From IMG/VR virus record IMGVR_UViG_3300049912_000046, positions 1 to 33,737 of that record: 33,737 bases of DNA; one strand, written 5' to 3'. Positions 5,707 to 13,241 of the stretch are shown in pieces. The notes under the pieces are model-generated. The model was not told the origin of the DNA. It saw only the letters and a list, made by a program, of their open reading frames with translations, and did not search any database. Position numbers and translations under genes: made by a program. Source of the stretch: a virus. Numbering within the stretch: the stretch's first letter is position 1; every line of letters begins with the position of its first letter.

Positions 5707-6955
5707 GGAGAACTGGTTCGAGATCTTCAAAACAGGTACCCATACTGACTCGGCGGGCAATACAAAAGACTGGACCGAAAAAGATATTGCCGAGATCGTG
5801 GCATCCTATAACCCTGAACTTCACGAGGCCCCGATCGTTATCGGACATCCGGACCACGACTCACCCGCCTACGGATGGATCGAGGCCTTAAAGATCGAAG
5901 GGGACAAACTTTTAGCAAAACCCAAGCAGCTCGTCGACCAATTCAAAGACTGGATCAGCAAAGGTCTATACAAAAAAGTTAGTATCGCTCTCTATCCGGA
6001 TCTCGGACTCCGTCACGTCGGATTTTTAGGAGGAACGCCTCCCGCCATCAAAGGTCTGAAACAAGCCGCCTTCGGAGAAAAGAAAGCCGCCTGGATCATC
6101 GAATCTGAGTTAGGGACTGTCCCAGAATTACGGCCCCTAAGGGGCGTAGATTCGGGACTGTCCCAGTTTGCCAACGCGTGTTCTCACATGGCCGAGGATG
6201 GAACCTTTATTGGCGGGTTTGATGGCTGTGTCGAACACATGATGTCGTGCGAAGGCCACGATGAAGATAGTGCAAATAAAATTTGTGCATACATCGGCCG
6301 CAAGGCCGGTAAAATTCACGTCGAAAAAAAAGGAGGTACTGGTATGGAAAAGTTTAAAGAGTTTCTCAGTGGATTGAAGACCCTGATCGTCGGGGCGGAA
6401 AAAGACTTGCCCGGGGAATCCCCTGGCAGCAAATTTACCGAGGTCGATCTCGCGGCCGCCGAGAAGCGCGGTAAAGACCTCGCCTTTGCCGAGGCCCAGA
6501 AGAAGATTGAGGTAGAGGTTAAGGCTAAGGATGAGGCCCAGAAGAAACTCAAGGAGATCGAGATCAAGGCCCGGAAGGACGAGATCCACTCCTTCTGTGA
6601 AGGACTCGCCAAGGAGGGGAAGATCATCCCCGCCTGGATGAAGGCCGGAATTGAAGAATTTCTCTTCAATTTGGATACAGGCGAATCGATCAAATTCGCC
6701 GAGGGCCAGGAAAAGTCCAGGAGCCAATGGTTCAAGGACTTTATTACCGAACTTCCCAAAGTCGTCACCTTCAAAGAAGTGGCCAGAGACGATGGATCGA
6801 AGGGAGGAACGGCGAGTGAAAAGTTAATGGCCCTCACGGAAAAGAAGATGAAAGAGAAAAAGGATCTCTCTTTCAGCGTGGCCTTCGCCGAGGTACAGAA
6901 AGAAAATATCGAATTGGCAGAGGAGTACCTTTTGGAAATACATCCAAAAAAATAA
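5687..6955 (+). CDS. Prohead protease fused to scaffold (Mu gpI-like)
   Basis: 422 residues. The N-terminal 1-140 match Mu gpI-type capsid proteases: EIFKTGTHTDSAGNTKDWT, then APIVIGHPDHDSPAYGWI, then a KKVSIALYPD strand (possible Ser nucleophile) and HVGFLGGTPPAIKGL. Residues about 162-210 form a small Cys/His domain (GFDGCVEHMMSCEGHDEDS, KICAYIG) seen near phage proteases. Residues 220-422 are a long charged coiled coil, as in scaffolds. The protease matures the prohead and the scaffold shapes it. A strong internal start at 6344 probably makes free scaffold. Oddity: residues about 143-160 are encoded by an inserted palindromic repeat. The first codons come from a GGGGAAATGGGG tandem, so the exact start is unsure. 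Confidence 0.85.
   Translation: MGKWGDEENWFEIFKTGTHTDSAGNTKDWTEKDIAEIVASYNPELHEAPIVIGHPDHDSPAYGWIEALKIEGDKLLAKPKQLVDQFKDWISKGLYKKVSIALYPDLGLRHVGFLGGTPPAIKGLKQAAFGEKKAAWIIESELGTVPELRPLRGVDSGLSQFANACSHMAEDGTFIGGFDGCVEHMMSCEGHDEDSANKICAYIGRKAGKIHVEKKGGTGMEKFKEFLSGLKTLIVGAEKDLPGESPGSKFTEVDLAAAEKRGKDLAFAEAQKKIEVEVKAKDEAQKKLKEIEIKARKDEIHSFCEGLAKEGKIIPAWMKAGIEEFLFNLDTGESIKFAEGQEKSRSQWFKDFITELPKVVTFKEVARDDGSKGGTASEKLMALTEKKMKEKKDLSFSVAFAEVQKENIELAEEYLLEIHPKK
6113..6166. repeat. 54-nt palindromic repeat inserted in frame in the protease gene
   Basis: Two direct copies of GGGACTGTCCCAG (6113-6125 and 6154-6166) flank a hairpin GCCCC-TAA-GGGGC (6133-6145), whose stem extends with GAATTACG/CGTAGATTC. 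The total of 54 nt equals 18 codons, so the frame is kept. It lies between the protease domain and the Cys/His domain. Confidence 0.8.
6331..6346 (+). promoter_or_regulatory. Internal ribosome binding site and start for free scaffold
   Basis: AGGAGGT (6331-6337) with ideal spacing to ATG 6344, in frame with the protease gene. Few genes in the window have so strong a site, which supports internal initiation. Confidence 0.75.
6344..6955 (+). CDS. Scaffold protein from internal start (Mu gpZ / lambda Nu3 analogue)
   Basis: 203 residues, identical to the C-terminal half of the protease gene product. It starts MEKFKEFLSGLKTLIVGAEK, then a highly charged Ala/Glu/Lys helix (about 45-95), a short helical domain (SFCEGLAKEGKIIPAWMKAG) and a C-terminal basic segment (EKKMKEKKDL), the usual site where scaffolds grip the capsid protein. 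Mu (I/Z) and lambda (C/Nu3) use exactly this nested arrangement: full-length protease in low copy and shorter scaffold in high copy. The start is read from sequence; the abundance relation is known of the families and inferred here. Confidence 0.7.
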   Translation: MEKFKEFLSGLKTLIVGAEKDLPGESPGSKFTEVDLAAAEKRGKDLAFAEAQKKIEVEVKAKDEAQKKLKEIEIKARKDEIHSFCEGLAKEGKIIPAWMKAGIEEFLFNLDTGESIKFAEGQEKSRSQWFKDFITELPKVVTFKEVARDDGSKGGTASEKLMALTEKKMKEKKDLSFSVAFAEVQKENIELAEEYLLEIHPKK

Positions 6956-6956
6956 A

Positions 6957-7026
6957 TCTGATCGTTGATTGCTGATTGGAAAAATTCTTCAATCATCAGT
7001 CATCAATCATAAATCATCAATTCTCA
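6957..7026. repeat. ATTGCTGATT / AATCATCAGTCATCAATC spacer
   Basis: Repetitive spacer whose right arm iterates AATCATCA units and whose left arm has TTGATTGCTGATTG, giving partial self-complementarity. It ends just before the ribosome site of the decoration gene. Confidence 0.6.
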
Positions 7027-7044
7027 AAGAGAGGAGAAAAACCA

Positions 7045-7497
7045 ATGGCTACAGAAAATAGAATTCTCGATATCAGTGCTCCGGCTAACGAGGATCTGAG
7101 CGATTATCAATATCACTTTGTCGTTCGAGATGCCACGGCAAATAAATACAGACTCCCAGATTCCGCGGTTGAGTGGCCGGAAGGGATCCTTCAGAACTCC
7201 CCTGAATCGGGCGAGGCAGCAGTTGTCCGCGTTCTCGGAATTTCGAAGCTCGTAGTCAACGGGGTCCTTGCGGTGGGAGACGTGGTCTCTCCGGAATATG
7301 TCGGTGCAACCGATGCGGGCAAAGGATCGGCCGGAATTCTTGAGACGGCGAGAGGAATCCTCCTGGAGGCTTCAGGCGCAGAGGATGACCTTGTAACATG
7401 CATGTTAACTGACATGCCTGGAGCGTTGGTAGCTTCGTGTGTGATCTCAATGGGCAAAAGTTCCGTGCTTTCGCATGTGACAAGCTCGGCCCACTAA
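7045..7497 (+). CDS. Head decoration protein (DUF2190-like)
   Basis: 150 residues from ATG 7045, preceded by GAGAGGAG. The pattern YHFVVRDATANKYRLPD, then AVVRVLGISKLVVNGVLAVGDVV, GKGSAGILETARGILLEASG and a final beta strand is that of DUF2190-type capsid cement proteins. These are small beta-rich proteins that bind the outside of the capsid after expansion. It lies between the scaffold and major capsid genes, as expected. An upstream in-frame ATG at 6976 would encode the spacer repeat and is unlikely to be used. The protein is cytoplasmic and has no signal. Confidence 0.8.
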   Translation: MATENRILDISAPANEDLSDYQYHFVVRDATANKYRLPDSAVEWPEGILQNSPESGEAAVVRVLGISKLVVNGVLAVGDVVSPEYVGATDAGKGSAGILETARGILLEASGAEDDLVTCMLTDMPGALVASCVISMGKSSVLSHVTSSAH

Positions 7498-7601
7498 GAA
7501 ATAGACGACAGACCGCGGACCTTAGACTTCAGACTAAGGTCTAAGATCTGAGGGTCCGAGTCTGAAGTCAGATGTCTAATTGTCTGAGGTCTGAATTCAT
7601 T
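7498..7601. repeat. GACTTCAGACT / AGTCTGAAGTC palindromic spacer
   Basis: Repetitive spacer built on GGTCTGAGGTCTAAG-like units. GACTTCAGACT and AGTCTGAAGTC are exact inverted copies. It runs directly into the glycosyltransferase start, leaving no clear ribosome site. Confidence 0.7.
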
Positions 7602-8567
7602 ATGAAGATTTCCCACTGGCTTGAGAAAAACATTTCCGGCATGGCAAGGGTGGCTACGGATATGGCCGAAGGCGAAAGGGCGCTCGGTCTCGACTCGAAG
7701 GCCCTTTCCTTTGATGCGAAGGAGCAAGTCACCGAAGGCGTAGATGCCGATATTCATGTCATTCATACTCATCTTCCCGATTCGATCGACGCGAGGAAGG
7801 TGAAAAAGGTTTTGGTTATCCACGGAACGCCCGAGCATATCTTTTATACGGCCGTGGAGGCTGGCCTGGGCCATCACCACGGATTTTCCGATCCGTGGAT
7901 GCAGACCATACACCTGCTCAAAACGTCCGATGCCCTGGTCACATTTTGGCCCCGTCATCAGGCCATCTGGCAGAGCCTTTGCGATGTCGGGCGAAAGGTT
8001 CATCTTATCCCGATGGGAATTAACACCGAATTCTGGAAACCGGTCGAATCTAAAGGCCGGTTTGCCGGCAAGCCCGCCTTGCTTTCGGCGGAGAACTGCT
8101 ATCTCTATAAATGGCCGCTCGATCTGATGATCGCTATCCCCTGGGTTGCCGAGGAGATACCGGATCTGAGGCTTCATCTCTTTCAACTTCCGCTCGATCA
8201 GCATCGCTGGTGGTTTCCTCTGATCGACCGAAATGGAGCCGGATACCATTCCCACGTAAGTGGGATCGCGTATTCCCCGGAGGGGTTAAGAAACGCTTTC
8301 GTCGGGGTCGATTATTATATCGGCCTGGTAAAATACGGCGATCACAATCATATCTGCCTGGAGGCAAAAGCGTCGGGGTGCAAGGTAATTTCCCATCCGG
8401 GGAATCCATACTCCGATTACTGGGTTGACGAGGCAGATCAGCAAATAATGGCAAAACAGCTCATAAAAATTCTACGCGCTGAGGTCGAGCCCAACAAGAC
8501 CGAACCCGTGCCGGCTCTTTTAGAGATGACCAAGGCGATGGTAAAAATCTATGAGTCCATCATTTAA
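7602..8567 (+). CDS. Glycosyltransferase (GT4/GT-B-like)
   Basis: 321 residues from ATG 7602; an in-frame ATG at 7572 lies inside the spacer repeat. The fold reads as GT-B: N-terminal half with DIHVIHTHLPD, KVLVIHGTPEHIF and a SDALVTFWP strand, then the linker VHLIPMGINTEFWKP typical of GT4 enzymes. The C-terminal half has LLSAENCYLYKWPLDLM, LHLFQLP, and CLEAKASGCKVISHPGNPYSDY, which matches the nucleotide-sugar E-x7-E region in modified form. It transfers a sugar from a nucleotide donor to an unknown acceptor. It overlaps the next gene, an acyltransferase. A glycan modification pair inside the head operon could decorate capsid proteins or change host surface sugars. Confidence 0.8.
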   Translation: MKISHWLEKNISGMARVATDMAEGERALGLDSKALSFDAKEQVTEGVDADIHVIHTHLPDSIDARKVKKVLVIHGTPEHIFYTAVEAGLGHHHGFSDPWMQTIHLLKTSDALVTFWPRHQAIWQSLCDVGRKVHLIPMGINTEFWKPVESKGRFAGKPALLSAENCYLYKWPLDLMIAIPWVAEEIPDLRLHLFQLPLDQHRWWFPLIDRNGAGYHSHVSGIAYSPEGLRNAFVGVDYYIGLVKYGDHNHICLEAKASGCKVISHPGNPYSDYWVDEADQQIMAKQLIKILRAEVEPNKTEPVPALLEMTKAMVKIYESII

Positions 8568-8964
8568 AATCTGGCCCCCGTGTAACATTTCTCCTGGAGT
8601 CGTCATCGGAGACGGTGTTAACATCGGGGCCTTCACCGAGATCGGTCCGAACGTCGTCCTCGGGAAAAATGTTCGCATCGGGGCGATGTGTTTCATCCCC
8701 GAAGGCGTCACGATCGAAGAAGATGCCTGGATCGGCCCCCGCTGCACGTTTACGAACGATCGTTATCCTCCATCAAAAAGGGAGGATTGGCAGGCCACCT
8801 GGATCGGCCGAGGCGCGAGGCTTGGCGCCGGAGTGACGGTCCTTCCGGGGATTGTGATAGGAGAAAAAGCCCTGATCGGCGCCGGATCCACGGTCACAAA
8901 ATCCGTGCCGCCGGGAGAAACCTGGGCCGGATGCCCAGCCAAAAAAATAAAAGGAGGAAATTGA
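8551..8964 (+). CDS. Hexapeptide-repeat acyltransferase
   Basis: 137 residues made almost wholly of left-handed beta-helix hexapeptide turns: ISPGVVIGDGVNIGAFTEIG, VVLGKNVRIGAMC, VTIEEDAWIGPRC, ATWIGRGARLGAGVTVLPGI, VIGEKALIGAGSTVTKSVP. It ends in the PPGETWAGCPAKKIKGG signature typical of sugar O- or N-acetyltransferases of the WbbJ/WlbB type. It would act as a trimer with acetyl-CoA, modifying a sugar. The start lies 17 bp inside the glycosyltransferase gene, so the two are coupled and probably act on the same glycan. The catalytic His is not obvious (no H in the loop TNDRYPPSKRED), which leaves activity uncertain. Confidence 0.88.
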   Translation: MSPSFKIWPPCNISPGVVIGDGVNIGAFTEIGPNVVLGKNVRIGAMCFIPEGVTIEEDAWIGPRCTFTNDRYPPSKREDWQATWIGRGARLGAGVTVLPGIVIGEKALIGAGSTVTKSVPPGETWAGCPAKKIKGGN

Positions 8965-8965
8965 T

Positions 8966-9964
8966 ATGGATATCAGAGGTCAACTCGTAAGAGGTCCTTT
9001 GAAGGACGTGAGCATTGCCTACAGAAGTGAGGAATTTATCGGCGATCGGATCTTCCCGATCATTGACACCGACGACCCCAAGATGAATATCTATGAATAT
9101 CTCAGGGGCGATTGGCTTCGGGATGAGGCCCAGATTAGAGGCCCAAGCGCCAGGGCGCCCAGAAGCACGTTCAAGCTTAATCCCATTCCTTACAATACAA
9201 AGGAATACGCCTTTGCCTCGGAAGTCACCGTCGAGGACCGCAAACTCGCCAAATCCAGGATGGCGCCTCCTGTTCAGCCCGATCAGGATGCCGTCGAATT
9301 GTGTGCAAACAAAATCGACCGATCAAAAGAAAGAAGAATTGCTGCCCTGATCAAAGCGACGTCATGGTGTGCGATCGGCGCAGCAGGAGAAGATGCTGCA
9401 GGTCTCTGGGCACCCCCGGGAAGTACAAATACTTTTATCCTCGATGTCGAGACGCGGATCGAGACCATTCGGGCCTATACCGGGGTCAAACCGAACGTAT
9501 TGATGATAGATGCCGGCACGTGGAGCAAAATCAAGCAGATCGACGCGGTACTTGACCGGATCAAATATACGGGGAGCGGAGCGGACCCCGCAAAGGTCAC
9601 TCCCCAGATGATCGCCGCGCTTTTTGGACTGGACGAGATTCTGATCGGCGGCGCACTTTATAGTTCGGCTAAGGAGACAAAGGCCGGCACGGAGCTCACT
9701 CTCCTGAATATCTGGGATTACAACGCGAGCCACGGCATGGCATTCCTCTTCTACCGGCCAAGGACGATCGGACTGAAGGTTCCCATGCCGGGAGTCCAGG
9801 TCAGACTCCGTTATGGCGAAGACGGCGGAGGCGGAATCCGCAGGACTACAACGTGGCCGGAGCCGGCCGAGCATCAGGACGTTTACGAAGTGGCAGAAGA
9901 AACCGACATTGTCGCCACCGGCACCTATCTCGGCTTCAAGTGGAGTGATCCGCTGGAAGACTAA
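8966..9964 (+). CDS. Major capsid protein
   Basis: 332 residues, with a strong AAGGAGG upstream. The N-terminal part reads IAYRSEEFIGDRIFPII, then KLNPIPYNTKEYAFASEVTVEDR. The middle has KPNVLMIDAGTWSKIK and MIAALFGLDEILIGGALY, the order seen in HK97-fold capsid proteins of Mu-like and gpE-like phages. The C-terminal part, with FYRPRTIGLKVPMPGVQVR, is the P-domain-like end. It builds the icosahedral shell; the scaffold and protease encoded upstream act on it. No long cleaved N-terminal delta domain is visible, in agreement with a separate scaffold. Confidence 0.87.
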   Translation: MDIRGQLVRGPLKDVSIAYRSEEFIGDRIFPIIDTDDPKMNIYEYLRGDWLRDEAQIRGPSARAPRSTFKLNPIPYNTKEYAFASEVTVEDRKLAKSRMAPPVQPDQDAVELCANKIDRSKERRIAALIKATSWCAIGAAGEDAAGLWAPPGSTNTFILDVETRIETIRAYTGVKPNVLMIDAGTWSKIKQIDAVLDRIKYTGSGADPAKVTPQMIAALFGLDEILIGGALYSSAKETKAGTELTLLNIWDYNASHGMAFLFYRPRTIGLKVPMPGVQVRLRYGEDGGGGIRRTTTWPEPAEHQDVYEVAEETDIVATGTYLGFKWSDPLED

Positions 9965-9973
9965 CGATATAAA

Positions 9974-10085
9974 CAATGAAGATGAGAAGCTACGAAGATG
10001 AGAAAATGGGAAGATAAGAAGTTACGAAGTTACGCATCTTCATATCTTCCCAACTTCTTAACTTCGTTCTTTTCATAACCTCGTA
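9974..10085. repeat. GAAGATGAGAAG / CTTCATATCTTC palindromic spacer, copy 1
   Basis: Left arm iterates GAAGATGAGAAG-like units, right arm iterates the complement (CATCTTCATATCTTCCC, ACTTCTTAACTTCG). It can fold into a long imperfect hairpin. It is nearly the same as the copy at 10918-11018, so one was duplicated recently. Confidence 0.85.
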
Positions 10086-10107
10086 AAAAAAAGGAGGAGG
10101 AAAAAAG

Positions 10108-10908
10108 ATGAAAAGACTAAATCTGTTTCTAAGCATTTTGCTTATATTGACCCTATCTGTTCCCTTCGCTATGGCGGAGGATACGGGGCGGGTAAGCAGG
10201 GGTCTCCCGCAAGCGATGCCGGATACCAATCCCTCACCCTATCGCCTCGGGCGATATGGGGAGATGATGGTCATCCCCATGCATAGCACCAGGCATGCAT
10301 TAGCCGACGAGGGATCCTATTTTCTCGCCACTAACGCAACCCCTGGGACTCCGATTGCCGCAACCACAAACATTACAGGCTACGCCGATACTGCAGGTGC
10401 GGTCGGAAACTTTTTCTATTTTCGTAACGCCGATGTCGGTCGAACCGGCAAGAGGATGTATCTCGACTATATCAAGTTGATGGTAGTCGCGGTCCCCCTG
10501 AGTGCCACTTCATGGCAATACGCGATGGTCACTGACTACGGGACTGCCCGCTATACGAGTGGAGGGACGGCTATCGTTCCTGTCAGTCCAAATGGCGATA
10601 TCGGGACGCCCTCAATCATTCAGATGTATTCCGGCGCATTGACCACGGCGGTCGGAATTAGCAAACGCCTTGTATCAAGGGGCACGCTTCGAGGAGTGGT
10701 CCCAACAACATTCGATACCTATGTAATTGTCTTCGGATCTCTGGAAGGAGGCGGTTCAGCCATATCAGCTGCAGCCTCGGGCAGAATCGTGAGCACTGGC
10801 CCCCCGATTATTATCGGCCCAGCCCAAAATCTAACTTTGGCTATGTGGGGCGCAGCAAATGCGGCCGCTCCGACGTTCGAGTTCGAAATCGGTTGGTGGG
10901 AAAGATAA
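10108..10908 (+). CDS. Sec-exported virion-like structural protein
   Basis: 266 residues with a very strong ribosome site (AAAGGAGGAGG). Residues 1-23 are a clear Sec signal peptide (MKRLNLFLSILLILTL, then AMAED). The mature part is beta-rich: GTPIAATTNITGYADTAGAVGNFFYFRN, so far only recognisable as phage 'structural protein' style, KRMYLDYIKLMVVAVPLSATSW, GGGSAISAAASGRIVS, and a C-terminal FEFEIGWWER. I do not know its family with certainty. It looks like a trimeric beta-sandwich of a virion or fibre base. A signal peptide on a gene next to the major capsid gene is odd: it may be surface-displayed, or the apparent signal may act as a membrane anchor. Confidence 0.72.
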   Translation: MKRLNLFLSILLILTLSVPFAMAEDTGRVSRGLPQAMPDTNPSPYRLGRYGEMMVIPMHSTRHALADEGSYFLATNATPGTPIAATTNITGYADTAGAVGNFFYFRNADVGRTGKRMYLDYIKLMVVAVPLSATSWQYAMVTDYGTARYTSGGTAIVPVSPNGDIGTPSIIQMYSGALTTAVGISKRLVSRGTLRGVVPTTFDTYVIVFGSLEGGGSAISAAASGRIVSTGPPIIIGPAQNLTLAMWGAANAAAPTFEFEIGWWER

Positions 10909-10917
10909 TATAAACAA

Positions 10918-11018
10918 AGAGAAGATGAGAAGATACGGAAACGAGAAGATGGGAAGATAAGAAGTTATGAAGTTACGCATCTTCATATCTTCCCAATTTC
11001 TTAACTTCGTTCTTTTCA
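10918..11018. repeat. GAAGATGAGAAG / CTTCATATCTTC palindromic spacer, copy 2
   Basis: Shares near-identity with 9974-10075 over the central part, including GAAGTTACGCATCTTCATAT and TTAACTTCGTTCTTTTCA. The two copies flank the 10108-10908 gene in direct orientation. Confidence 0.85.
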
Positions 11019-11032
11019 GTAGAGGAGCCATC

Positions 11033-11446
11033 ATGAAAAAATATCTAATATGTTTTATTGCCATGATCTGTCTGATATACGCTTTGCCAAACGTTGTCAA
11101 TTCAGAAAACGTCAAGTTGACAATGGTCGAAGGTTGCAGGTTTATCTTTGAGGCGGCCGATACCACGAAAACCTGCACTTTTCCATACGATTTTCCGGAT
11201 TGCGAACTTCACAGCATCAAAATTATCATGCCTGCTTTTGCTGCCACGGCTCCTACAGCCACGATTTCAATCTTAGATCCGACTGGGAGTACGATTTATT
11301 CCCAAGCAGGGATAGCAGAATCAACGACAACCTACATTCCATTGTCACGTCCACTTACTTTTGGTTCATCATATGTAATTCTCTTGACCACCACCGCCGG
11401 CACAGGCGGGGGGACGGCCACAGTTGATAGCTGGGTGTATAAATGA
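11033..11446 (+). CDS. Small Sec-exported beta protein
   Basis: 137 residues from ATG 11033, preceded by AGAGGAG. The upstream in-frame ATG at 10967 only reads through spacer repeat. Residues 1-23 form a Sec signal (MKKYLICFIAMICLIYALP, then VNSE). The mature part has a Cys pair (C34/C47 region: GCRFIFEA, TKTCTFPYDFPDCELH) and ends in a beta sandwich (SIKIIMPAFAATAPTATISI, IPLSRPLTFGSSYVILLTTT), resembling small carbohydrate-binding or pilus-type folds. Unknown function. The stop overlaps the next start by ATGA, so it is cotranslated with the exported beta-helix protein. Confidence 0.72.
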   Translation: MKKYLICFIAMICLIYALPNVVNSENVKLTMVEGCRFIFEAADTTKTCTFPYDFPDCELHSIKIIMPAFAATAPTATISILDPTGSTIYSQAGIAESTTTYIPLSRPLTFGSSYVILLTTTAGTGGGTATVDSWVYK

Positions 11447-13089
11447 AAAAATTTCTTCTAATCCTCTTTCTGATCTTTGCCTTTGCTCAATGGGGTGAGG
11501 CGGCAGTATATTATGTTGACTCCTCCATCACCGATGTGCATGTAGCCTCAGCTACTCCTGATTTTACGACGTATAATCCTGTTACTTTTGCTACGGATAC
11601 GGGTACGGATTCAGTTTATAAGACCATTGCAGATGTGAATCTCAAGGCATTCGCTGCGGGGGATTTTGTTTATTTTAGAAAAAGCCAGACCTGGAGAGAG
11701 AGACTTACTATCCCTTCTTCTGGATCAGTGGGTCTTCCTATTACCTACGGGTCGTTTGGGATCGGGGCTAAACCTCAAATTTTAGGTTCAACCCAATTAA
11801 CAACCTGGGATGTAGATGGATCACAGTGGAAATGTACCTATGCAGGCACAGTTGCGGCTCTCTTCTTTATCAATGCTTCTGACGGTACAATACATTGGGG
11901 GCAAAAACAAGCAAGTCAGGTAGCCTGTACTGCCGAGTATTATTGGTATTCTGACGGATCAAGTGTCTGGTGTTTTGCGGCTACTGATCCAGATACCAGA
12001 TATACATCGGTGGAAGCAACCACGGGTCTTCGTTGTATAACTCATAATAGCAAAATATATATAACAATTCAAGACCTGGAACTTGCTTTTGGAAGTATTG
12101 AGGGAATAGGAGCCGGAAATGTTGCTGCAACGAATTGGACGATACAAAGGAATACCGTTCATCATTTTGGAATTTGGCCCCTGGGAGGAAGCAGTAATCC
12201 TGGTATTGGAATAGCCATATCAAAGTCCCATGTTATTAGCTATAACAAAGTATATGAGATTGGAGGTGGTGGGATTCAGTGTTACGGATATGCAGATGTT
12301 GACCAAGGAAATTTCATTGTCAATAATAATGAAGTTTATAACGTCTATTACGAGCACCTAAACTTCCATATTGATGCTGGAACCGTTAATAATTGTGTTA
12401 TTAAGTATAATCTGGTTTATGATACGTCAAATTACGCAGATACCACTAAAGTTAGTGATGGAATTTATGTTTCTGGCAATTCCACTCATGCCGCAGATTC
12501 ATGGAATATTTATTATAATATTGTCCACGACATGATGGGATCTGGTATTAAGTGGTATCGTTATGTAACAAATTGTAATATTTACAACAACACTGTTTAT
12601 AAATCTAATGCTAACATTGGAGCATTGGTATCTTATGGTATAGGGGGAAGTACAACAGGCTGTTCTGGTATTGTCATAAAAAACAATATCGCAATTGATT
12701 TTTCGACTGCTTGTTTTTTCCCTGATACTATAGCCGTGATTTCTGCGTGTGATTATAATCTTTGGTATCAAAGTGCTGGAGGAACAGCAATATATGTCGA
12801 AGTTGCTTCTCCATATAAAATATATCACTATAATGACCAAGCGACCTATAAATCAGATCAAGGATTTGATACCAATGGTAAATGGGCCGATCCACTTGTT
12901 GTTTCTGCCACTGATTTTCATCTCAAACCAGATTCCCCTGCCCGTGATGCAGGAGTGGGTGTAGGCTTATATTGGGATTATGCTGGCAATGCAGTCCCCT
13001 CTGGATATGGAACAGACATCGGGGCATATGAACTTCCCCAGTTCACAAGACGATACTACTACGGCGGGGGAATGAGGTATGGGCAATAG
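11443..13089 (+). CDS. Exported right-handed parallel beta-helix protein (pectate-lyase-like fold)
   Basis: 548 residues. Signal peptide 1-20 (MKKFLLILFLIFAFAQWGEA then AVYYVD). Residues 21-60 start like 'YYVDSS...' polysaccharide-acting beta-helices, and residues about 195-420 contain repeated helix rungs rich in Asn (NWTIQRNTVHHFG, VISYNKVYEIGGGGIQ, FIVNNNEVYNVYYEH, CVIKYNLVYDTSN, WNIYYNIVHDMMGSGIKWY, CNIYNNTVYKSNAN, IVIKNNIAIDF). The C-terminus DFHLKPDSPARDAG, then GTDIGAYELPQ is standard for this family. It probably binds or cleaves polysaccharide outside the cytoplasm. The DNA is visibly more AT-rich than the capsid genes, suggesting separate acquisition. It could be a depolymerase or a surface conversion factor. 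Confidence 0.85.
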   Translation: MKKFLLILFLIFAFAQWGEAAVYYVDSSITDVHVASATPDFTTYNPVTFATDTGTDSVYKTIADVNLKAFAAGDFVYFRKSQTWRERLTIPSSGSVGLPITYGSFGIGAKPQILGSTQLTTWDVDGSQWKCTYAGTVAALFFINASDGTIHWGQKQASQVACTAEYYWYSDGSSVWCFAATDPDTRYTSVEATTGLRCITHNSKIYITIQDLELAFGSIEGIGAGNVAATNWTIQRNTVHHFGIWPLGGSSNPGIGIAISKSHVISYNKVYEIGGGGIQCYGYADVDQGNFIVNNNEVYNVYYEHLNFHIDAGTVNNCVIKYNLVYDTSNYADTTKVSDGIYVSGNSTHAADSWNIYYNIVHDMMGSGIKWYRYVTNCNIYNNTVYKSNANIGALVSYGIGGSTTGCSGIVIKNNIAIDFSTACFFPDTIAVISACDYNLWYQSAGGTAIYVEVASPYKIYHYNDQATYKSDQGFDTNGKWADPLVVSATDFHLKPDSPARDAGVGVGLYWDYAGNAVPSGYGTDIGAYELPQFTRRYYYGGGMRYGQ

Positions 13090-13232
13090 ATGAAGATGAG
13101 AAGATGCGAAGATATGAAGATGAGAAGATGAGAAGTTGAGAAAATAAGAAATTGAGAAGATGCATAACTTCCTAACTTCATAACTTCCTAACTTCATAAC
13201 TTCATAACTTCTTAACTTCTGAAGTTAAGGAC
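13090..13232. repeat. GAAGATGAGAAG / AACTTCATAACTTC palindromic spacer, copy 3
   Basis: About 140 bp: left arm GATGAAGATGAGAAGATGCG units, right arm TAACTTCCTAACTTCATAAC units. It forms a long imperfect hairpin between the beta-helix gene and the connector gene. Confidence 0.85.
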
Positions 13233-13241
13233 GGACCGAAC

